Source: Berghia stephanieae
Taxonomy: Eukaryota; Mollusca; Gastropoda; Nudibranchia; Aeolidiidae
DNA: 64,000 nt
Direction of reading: 5' to 3'
NCBI GenBank assembly: GCA_034508935.3
Contig: CM067445.1
Span: 7,963,292 to 8,027,291, forward strand
This document shows positions 58,701 to 64,000 of this stretch, piece by piece (position 1 is the stretch's first letter; each line of letters begins with the position of its first letter). The notes under the pieces are model-generated. The model made no database searches. It was not told the DNA's origin and saw only the letters and a program-made list of their open reading frames with translations. The position numbers and the translations under genes were made by a program.

Positions 58701-61700
58701 AAATATGAAGATCAAATTGATTAGAAGTGTGGAATGAATCAGGCAAATATGAAGATCAAATTGATTAGAAGTGTGGAATGAATCAGGCAAATATGAAGAT
58801 CAAATTGATTAGAAGTGTAGAATGAATCAGGCAAATATGAAGATCAAATTGATTAGAAGTGTGGAATGAATCAGGCAAATATGAAGATCAAATTGATTAG
58901 AAGTGTGGAATGAATCAGGCAAATATGAAGATCAAATTGATTAGAAGTGTGGAATGAATCAGGCAAATATGAAGATCAAATTGATTAGAAGTGTGGAATG
59001 AATCAGGCAAATATGAAGATCAAATTGATTAGAAGTGTGGAATGAATCAGGCAAATATGAAGATCAAATTGATTAGAAGTGTGGAATGAATCAGGCAAAT
59101 ATGAAGATCAAATTGACTAGAAGTGTGGAATGAATCAGGCAAATATGAAGATCAAATTGATTAGAAGTGTGGAATGAATCAGGCAAATATGAAGATCAAA
59201 TTGATTAGAAGTGTGGAATGAATCAGGCAAATATGAAGATCAAATTGATTAGAAGTGTGGAATGAATCAGGCAAATATGAAGATCAAATTGATTAGAAGT
59301 GTGGAATGAATCAGGCAAATATGAAGATCAAATTGATTAGAAGTGTGGAATGAATCAGGCAAATATGAAGATCAAATTGATTAGAAGTGTGGAATGAATC
59401 AGGCAAATATGAAGATCAAATTGATTAGAAGTGTGGAATGAATCAGGCAAATATGAAGATCAAATTGATTAGAAGTGTGGAATGAATCAGGCAAATATGA
59501 AGATCAAATTGATTAGAAGTGTGGAATGAATCAGGCAAATATGAAGATCAAATTGATTAGAAGTGTGGAATGAATCAGGCAAATATGAAGATCAAATTGA
59601 CTAGAAGTGTGGAATGAATCAGGCAAATATGAAGATCAAATTGATTAGAAGTGTGGAATGAATCAGGCAAATATGACGATCAAATTGATTAGAAGTGTGG
59701 AATGAATCAGGCAAATATGAAGATCAAATTGATTAGAAGTGTGGAATGAATCAGGCAAATATGACGATCAAATTGATTAGAAGTGTGGAATGAATCAGGC
59801 AAATATGAAGAACAAAGTGATGAGAAGTGTGGAATGAATCAGGCAAATATGAAGATCAAATTGATGAGAAGTGTAAAATTCTATGTTTTTAAATGGACAG
59901 GCCTATTTATGTCAAGATGGCCAGAAGTGTTTTAACAGCCGTCATTTTAGACAAATTGGTTGATTAAGGTTTATCAAGACAATGAAATCAATCTATTTGT
60001 CGGACTAGATATAATACAAACACAAGACATGACTTTCACAGATCCAATAGTCAAAACTTACCAATATAATACAAACACAAAACATGACTTTCACAGATCC
60101 AATAGTCAAAACTTACCAAATTTTTGCACAGAGAGCTCTGTATTTTCTTGAATCTCCTTCAAATCTTTTAAAACTCTCTCATGTTTTCTGTGTTCAATTC
60201 TTTCCCTCTCCTGGATCTGTTGACTGGTAGAATCTATCAACAAAATGGACAAAGTTCAACCAATAAAATATATATCTCTACAATGTGTGTTCATATCTGC
60301 CAACTTTTCACAAGACTTACACCTGAATGTTATTGTTTATTATGTTTTAAAGGGTTTTCAGTGATGATACTCACAAAAAGTCAAAAAGGAGGAAAAGTCT
60401 CGGAAAAAGGGAAAACTCACCTAGAACATTCTTGCACCACAGGAAAGTAGGCAGCATGACTTCTTTTGAGTACAATTTTAAAACGCCCGGAGTCCAGTAA
60501 AAGGAGGAAATTTTATATATATATATATTTGTTTTTTTTTTAAAAGGAGGTATTTTTTAAAGATTTATTATATAAAAAAAAAAAAGTAAAAGGAGGAAAT
60601 GAAGGAAATATCCGCGGATCGAGGATCTGAGGAGGAAAACCGAGGAAAGGAAAGAAAACCGCGGATTTCCGCGGATAAGTATCATCACTGGGGTTTTACA
60701 GCACTTGTGACACATTTGGGCCATTTGAGCACCAGGGATAGACAAAAAGTTATGGATATAAAATTAAAGCACCACATGAGAAAAAGTAAGACAAAGGAGA
60801 ATGCTTCAAATAGGGAACAGATGTAGATTCCAGGAACAAAAATCACAAAATCTGGCTACAGATTCTAATTTATCTTTTTAACACCACTTATATCGATGTG
60901 TATGATGTATGTCTACAATTTGATTGATAATATATTCAATTGTTAATTGGAAATTCTAAGTTAATCAATGATTTCTATTGGCAATGGCCTACAAATAAAC
61001 CTTTAATTGAATTGAATCTTATACAAACCTTTATTTGTGATAGAGAGCTGAATATACCAGAGAGAGAAAAAAATTGAATAAAACCCACAAACTCGCATCT
61101 GACTGCTACTCTCAAACGCAAACAAACCTCCTCCAACGCATCTGACTGCTACTCTCAAACGCAAACAAACCTCCTCCAACGCATCTGACTGCTACTCTCA
61201 AACGCAAACAAACCTCCTCCAACGCATCTGACTGCTACTCTCAAACGCAAACAAACCTCCTCCAACGCATCTGACTGCTACTCTCAAACGCAAACAAACC
61301 TCCTCCAACACATCTGACTGCTACTCTCAAACGCAAACAAACCTCCTCCAACACATCTGACTGCTACTCTCAAACGCAAACAAACCTCCTCCAACGCATC
61401 TGACTGCTACTCTCAAACGCAAACAAACCTCCTCCAACGCATCTGACTGCTACTCTCAAACGCAAACAAACCTCCTCCAATGCATCTGACTGTTTACTCT
61501 CAAACGCAAACAAACCTCCTCCAACTCGGACCTGCTAAAAACGAAAGACATGATGTCACATCTCATCCCAGGACAAGTACAGAAGGCCACACAGCGAAGG
61601 ACAACAGGTTGAGGCAGAATAAAATATTTTATAAGTAGTTTCCCCCCCCCCCCCCCCCCCCCCTCTCTTAAAACCCCAGATAAAAGAGAAGATTGACACA

Positions 61701-63439
61701 GTGTGAAAGTCGCATCAAATCTTACTCACCCAACTTTTCTTTGATGTTCTCAGTTAGACTTGCAAGCTCTTTGTTACCAGCGGCAATGAGTGCCTTCTCT
61801 TGCATAATTTCCTCAACGTTAGAAGATATCAACCCAAAAATATCTTCATGTACTTTCTTTAAAGAATTCTGGGTAACCAACAAGTCCTTTTGACTTTCAT
61901 ATAATTTCCGCACGGTCTCGGATGTCAGAGAATGAAGTTGGTTCTGTCCATTCTGTATAGGAAAATATTAGCAGTTAAAGCAGGAACATGAAAAAAAACA
62001 AAAAAACACTTAAAGTAGGAACATGAAAATAAAACACTTTTTAAAGCAGGAACACGAAAATGGTTACATTTCACTGAAATCTATTTTCAGGATTCAAATT
62101 TTATCAACTTTTTTTTTCAAACAAAAAATGCAACCAACTCTCCACAGGTCTAAAACTGGACACCCTAGTGCACAATATCCTCATGACCCAAAACAACAGT
62201 ATATTTGGACTATCAAATAATATTATCAGAGATTTTTCTGTTCTATGTTCTAATTTGCTAGTGAAAAAAAAAAAAACATAATCCTGGAATATGCAAGGGT
62301 CATTTCCATACACATAAAAAGTCCAATTTCAGGGTGGAGGGATTTAACAAATCGCTCTCCAAGGTGCCGTCCCGATTTGATCAGGACATTTGGCCATTAT
62401 GAAAATTGTTTAATGATGCATTTAATTTAATTAACTGGACAATGGAAAAGTTACAACTCAGATGAAGAATAAAATATCTAATAACAAAAATAAATAATAT
62501 AATAATTTATTTTTAAATACAAGCTTGTATAGATTGCAAAAGCTGCTAAATCCAGCACTCCACAAGGGATTAATAGTGACAACCACATGGAAAGTATGGA
62601 CAAGACACGATACCTGTCAGGATATGTTAAATTTTAGGATTTTATCATTTTTGGCTGTTACCAGATAATCATTTTACACCCAAGCATGGAGAGAGCATGT
62701 GAGTAAAGAGCCATTTCCATGGACTCAACAGTGTGCCTTTTGTTAAGGCTTTTACGGCACTTGCGACACATTAAAATCATTTTAGTGCCAGTAAAAAGTA
62801 CAAAACTGGGTTAGTAAAAAAATTATAAATTTACAATAGAAAGCACACAAGAAAAAGTAAGAAAAGGGAAATATTTAAATGGAGAACAGATGAAGATTCA
62901 AAGAGCACGCCATTAGTGTAGTGTTCATCCAGATACAAGCACATGATCCCACTAAGAGAAAAACACACAAATGGTTTTTATATTCAATGCAAAAAATGTA
63001 ACAGAACAAAACAGAAAGATGATTTACAAGGGAAAAAAAATCCCCTCCTAACAAAGGACTCCAGTCAAGTCCAGGACAAAACCAAGTTATCTCATTCCAA
63101 GACAAAGACTGAAAGCAAACGTAGAAAACAGATACAGGAGAATGGAAGCACAGCAAGTGATCCACTGCCCGCTATGTGATGCCACAGAGTGAATAAATCC
63201 CAGAACCCACAGATCACAAGCAGTTTCCCACTGAACTAGACCACAAAGCTACATAATATCTACCTTAAGAACTTCCATTGACTTGAGTTGGTCAGAAGCA
63301 GCTCCTATGAGACTGTTGACAGTGACCTCTGTAAGTCTTCTGAACTGAGCCTGCTGTGTAGCATAACACATTGCACGGGCACGGTTGCCAACAATTTGAT
63401 AACTGTTCCATGTAGTTCCGTCCATCTCTTTTGTACATT
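49611..63439 (-). CDS. bmb: Brambleberry-like gene, 3' part (eight exons)
   Basis: Exons on the minus strand: 63439-63264, 61952-61730, 60233-60117, 57265-57086, 56225-56019, 52626-52490, 50770-50664 and 49728-49611. Phases agree at all seven joins, giving about 421 residues and a TGA stop; the 5' exons lie beyond or near the window edge. The ECTKEMDGTTWNSYQIVGNR segment with RAMCYATQQ is the hallmark of brambleberry proteins. A coiled coil (residues about 60-230), a hydrophobic multi-pass part (about 235-300) and an Arg/Ser-rich tail follow. In zebrafish, Brambleberry acts at the nuclear envelope in karyomere and pronuclear fusion and is related to yeast Kar5 and plant GEX1. No breaks are seen, so this copy looks functional. 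Membrane topology is inferred from hydrophobicity. Confidence 0.85.
49992..50380. repeat. 39-bp minisatellite in bmb intron
   Basis: About ten units of a TAGCAGCTTTCTATCCCCAT-type repeat. Because 39 is divisible by three the minus strand stays open (YGDRKLLEGDWLM), but it lies within an intron and has no start or domain, so it is not called a gene. Confidence 0.9.
50457..50632. repeat. A-rich runs
   Basis: Several A homopolymers (about 50457-50472 and 50570-50632) just downstream, in gene direction, of the bmb exon 50770-50664. Confidence 0.8.
50664..50770 (-). CDS. bmb: bmb exon, Arg/Ser-rich
   Basis: Acceptor TTGATCTTGCAG, donor GATTCAAG/GTATTAAT. Reads DQFSPRRNILNNGGRGFRAP and SRSSSRAGTPLANDS; likely disordered. 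Confidence 0.75.
51210..52428. repeat. 44-bp minisatellite in bmb intron (about 28 units)
   Basis: Unit starts GGCATCAAAGGGAAGTAAGA. Variant units (GGCAACAAAGGAAAGGAAG) recur exactly 264 bp apart (52089 and 52353), showing a six-unit higher-order period. Confidence 0.95.
52490..52626 (-). CDS. bmb: bmb exon, cytoplasmic tail
   Basis: Acceptor after TTCTTTGGACACAAAG; donor GTAGAG/GTGAGT. Reads NEREQQGPRANGSAVHETSF, RPVTPPSGVRLRQDR, then EDTPDISPVE. The acceptor is the weakest of the set; an alternative AG lies 17 bp further on but breaks phase with the preceding exon. Confidence 0.7.
52760..52983 (+). mobile_element. SINE-B, 5'-truncated
   Basis: Body block (CTCTTTACTCACATTCTCTC) and the GTAAACCGCTTTGACC...GCGCGATATATA tail of SINE-B; the tRNA head is gone. 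It ends in (AT)n next to a SINE-A. Confidence 0.75.
52985..53475 (-). mobile_element. SINE-A, diverged
   Basis: Tail complement and decayed hairpin at the left, body with TTTGAGATCATCTAAAAGTC and TTGACTGTTTCCCTCCCAGC, head at the right. Its head passes directly into the 68-bp tandem repeat. Confidence 0.75.
53411..53748. repeat. 68-bp minisatellite made from a SINE-A head
   Basis: Five tandem copies of the terminal 68 bp of the SINE (ATAGGGGGATAGAAGACAC ... GGTCAGGAACCAACCC). Confidence 0.95.
54558..55093 (-). mobile_element. SINE-A with 13-bp target duplication
   Basis: Well preserved: hairpin CGGCGCTTGC...AGCGCCAG, full body, head CCCCACCCAG. Target duplication AAGTAAGAGAAGT at 54545-54557 and 55094-55106. 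Confidence 0.9.
55198..55224 (-). CDS. bmb: Possible 27-nt bmb microexon
   Basis: Acceptor CCCATTCAAATCAG and donor CTCAA/GTGAGC bracket 27 bp that would keep phase between the membrane exon and the 52626 exon (adding GRFLPLFCS). Only splice-site quality and phase support it. Confidence 0.25.
56019..56225 (-). CDS. bmb: bmb exon, membrane segments
   Basis: Acceptor TTTCCAACTCCAG; donor TATTTTG/GTAATT. Reads KTVTCCLLHLAYFFMLVMTA, TFLHVSLAIRLVMMVVIVGN, VAAELHYD, MDFAGLTVFLMSVYFG: two or three hydrophobic stretches with few charges. The alternative frame lacks this pattern and does not fit the phases. Confidence 0.85.
56640..56833 (-). mobile_element. SINE-C with tRNA head
   Basis: On the minus strand the head reads TGGCTGAGTGGTTAAGGC (A box) and GGGTTCAAGCCC (B box, 56774-56785), like a tRNA-Ser/Leu, followed by the body that also occurs at 1655-1822. 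Confidence 0.75.
57086..57265 (-). CDS. bmb: bmb exon, coiled coil before the membrane part
   Basis: Acceptor TCTTTGTATTCAG, donor GGGACAG/GTTGGA. Reads ISLSNLLSKYEELEIQYSDM, AVHLGRMNKTMTFVMGAVEA, LKSQLDDRVNWITQMLGG. Confidence 0.85.
57883..59875. repeat. 44-bp minisatellite in bmb intron (about 45 units)
   Basis: Unit GATTAGAAGTGTGGAATGAA + 24 bp, extremely uniform; a few units carry GACGATC instead of GAAGATC or GACTAG instead of GATTAG. It lies in the intron between exons 60233-60117 and 57265-57086. Confidence 0.98.
60011..60120. repeat. 55-bp tandem duplication across a splice donor
   Basis: 60011-60065 and 60066-60120 are near-identical. The second copy contains the donor of the bmb exon 60233-60117 (minus strand GTAAGTTTTG), so the first copy holds an identical spare donor 55 bp downstream in gene direction. 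Confidence 0.9.
60117..60233 (-). CDS. bmb: bmb exon, charged coiled coil
   Basis: Acceptor TTTTGTTGATAG, donor AAATTTG/GTAAGT. Reads STSQQIQERERIEHRKHERV, LKDLKEIQENTELSVQKF. Confidence 0.85.
60325..60836 (-). mobile_element. SINE-A fragment carrying a MITE in its tail
   Basis: Tail complement to AAAGGGTTTT (60358) and, after the MITE, GGGTTTTACAGCACTTGTGACAC and body to about 60836; the 5' half is missing. Confidence 0.7.
60359..60690. mobile_element. 332-bp MITE with 13-bp inverted ends
   Basis: Ends CAGTGATGATACT (60359) and AGTATCATCACTG (to 60690) are perfect inverted repeats. A 7-bp direct repeat GGGTTTT flanks it at 60352-60358 and 60691-60697. It is non-coding and rich in AAAGGAGGAAA and CCGCGGAT motifs. 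The CAGTG ends and 7-8-bp duplication point to a hAT-type parent, by inference. Confidence 0.8.
61095..61524. repeat. 43-bp minisatellite in bmb intron (10 units)
   Basis: Unit GCATCTGACTGCTACTCTCA + 23 bp, nearly uniform (ACGCAT versus ACACAT variants). Confidence 0.95.
61642..61663. repeat. C homopolymer
   Basis: Run of about 22 C in the same bmb intron, close to the exon 61952-61730. Confidence 0.9.
61730..61952 (-). CDS. bmb: bmb exon, helical region
   Basis: Acceptor TTTTCCTATACAG, donor AAGTTGG/GTGAGT. Reads NGQNQLHSLTSETVRKLYES, QKDLLVTQNSLKKVHEDIFG, EEIMQEKALIAAGNKELASL. The QEKALIAAG segment is typical of animal brambleberry proteins. Confidence 0.85.
62690..62725 (-). mobile_element. 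SINE-B remnant
   Basis: Short reverse match to the SINE-B body (GAGTAAAGAGCC, GGACTCAA). Confidence 0.45.
62735..63253 (-). mobile_element. SINE-A, copy keeping the tRNA-like head
   Basis: Left end: tail complement and hairpin GGCACT (62758-62763) with AGTGCC (62786-62791), a paired change from GGCGCT/AGCGCC. Right end, read on the minus strand: TGTGGTCTAGTTCAGTGGG (A-box-like), then GTGGGTTCTGGGATT (B-box-like). This shows that SINE-A is tRNA-derived and that most copies lack about 50 bp at the 5' end. Confidence 0.75.
63264..63439 (-). CDS. bmb: bmb exon, conserved Cys region
   Basis: Acceptor GATTTAGAATCTTGCAG, donor CTTAAG/GTAGAT. Reads CTKEMDGTTWNSYQIVGNRA, RAMCYATQQAQFRRLTEVTV, NSLIGAASDQLKSMEVLK. 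The split first codon gives Glu (ECTKEMD). The preceding exon was not found with confidence; a GTAAGT donor at about 63722 on the minus strand is a candidate end. Confidence 0.85.
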
Positions 63440-63554
63440 CTGCAAGATTCTAAATCAAATAGAAATATGTCCGTCCAATTAAAGGATTCCAAGTTGCTAC
63501 AACTACAAGCTGTGGACTGGAAAAAGTCATCAACAATAATGAATAGAACAGCTT

Positions 63555-63585
<31 letters not shown>

Positions 63586-63856
63586 GAACAAAATACCAAA
63601 CGGGATCGTTTCAGCCCAAACCCCCTCTACAGACAACACAAAAGAATACAATGAAAACGTAAATACATTCCTTAAAAACCCTGATAGCCTTCCCTTACTA
63701 GCCAACTACACAACAAAAACTTACCATGACATGAAGACAAGGTAATGTTTGAGTGTATGAGACCAATCCAACACAAGTAGAGGGAAAAGAAACTATTACA
63801 ATAGTAAAGTACAGCCTGCTGGGAGTGCCGGATCCGTACCAGCAAAATAATTGTTT

Positions 63857-64000
63857 TGTTTTTTTTTTGTTTTTAAGGGTTTTACAGCCCTTGCAACACA
63901 CTAAGGTTATATCAACGCAAGTCAAGTATAAACGAAGAAAACGGGATAGTAATAAGATCTAGAATTAGAAAAGGTCAGACAAAGGGGAATTGGTTTAAAT
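63857..64000 (-). mobile_element. SINE-A, cut by the window edge
   Basis: Tail complement (T/G-rich), decayed hairpin (TTTTACAGCCCTTGCAACAC) and the first part of the body. Confidence 0.75.

Noticed and set aside
57883-59875. CRISPR-like regular repeat array
   Set aside because: Units are contiguous without unique spacers, in a eukaryotic intron; it is a minisatellite.
63292-63705. Long minus-strand frame overlapping the first bmb exon
   Set aside because: It is in a different frame from the phase-consistent exon, runs through the intron and contains a Phe run from an A homopolymer.
1-64000. LTR retroelements, Polintons or endogenous viruses
   Set aside because: No gag, protease, integrase, capsid or envelope-like frames and no long terminal direct repeats around RT genes were seen; the RT genes all belong to LINEs.

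Overview
The window is genomic DNA of an invertebrate animal, most likely a mollusc or another lophotrochozoan. This rests on the spliced genes (GT-AG introns), the SINE/LINE/DNA-transposon mix and a brambleberry-like host gene; nothing bacterial is visible. No LTR retroelement, Polinton or endogenous virus was recognised.

Layout. 0-4.6 kb: tRNA-derived SINEs and simple repeats. 4.6-6.3 kb: a decayed Tigger/pogo transposon whose C-terminus keeps a PCNA-binding-type motif and is followed by four tandem hairpins matching the histone-mRNA 3' stem-loop. 6.6-8.5 kb: a 5'-truncated RNase H-bearing LINE with a 14-bp target duplication. 8.7-21.8 kb: alternating fragments of two protein families, a Mutator-like transposase ('M') and an unclassified spliced protein ('X': coiled coil, possible RNase H-like core, Arg-rich helix, Tudor/SH3-like C-terminal module). 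A second copy of the same LINE lies here between 1.26-kb direct repeats. 22.5-45.9 kb: a mosaic of about eleven copies of one exon-bearing repeat unit, four of them in or near a tandem ~880-bp array, joined at long G runs and broken up by a Rex1/L2-like LINE, an inverted RTE-like LINE fragment, a spliced M copy, a piggyBac transposon and duplicated X and M ends. 45.9-47.6 kb: a hAT C-terminal part.

49.6-64 kb: the only host gene seen, the 3' part of a brambleberry (bmb)-like gene on the minus strand. Eight exons with matching phases encode about 421 residues: the conserved Cys region, a coiled coil, a hydrophobic multi-pass segment and an Arg/Ser-rich tail ending in a C-x9-C-x10-C-x2-H motif. 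Five of its seven introns hold a minisatellite (39, 44, 68, 44 and 43 bp units).

How things fit together: the LINE, the common SINE (SINE-A) and a diverged relative share a 3' terminal hairpin with compensatory stem changes, which suggests that the LINE enzyme mobilises the SINEs. X and M fragments repeatedly occur side by side, and the repeat unit carries long inverted repeats, so X, M and the unit may be parts of one two-gene transposon. All mobile genes seen appear broken; only bmb looks functional.
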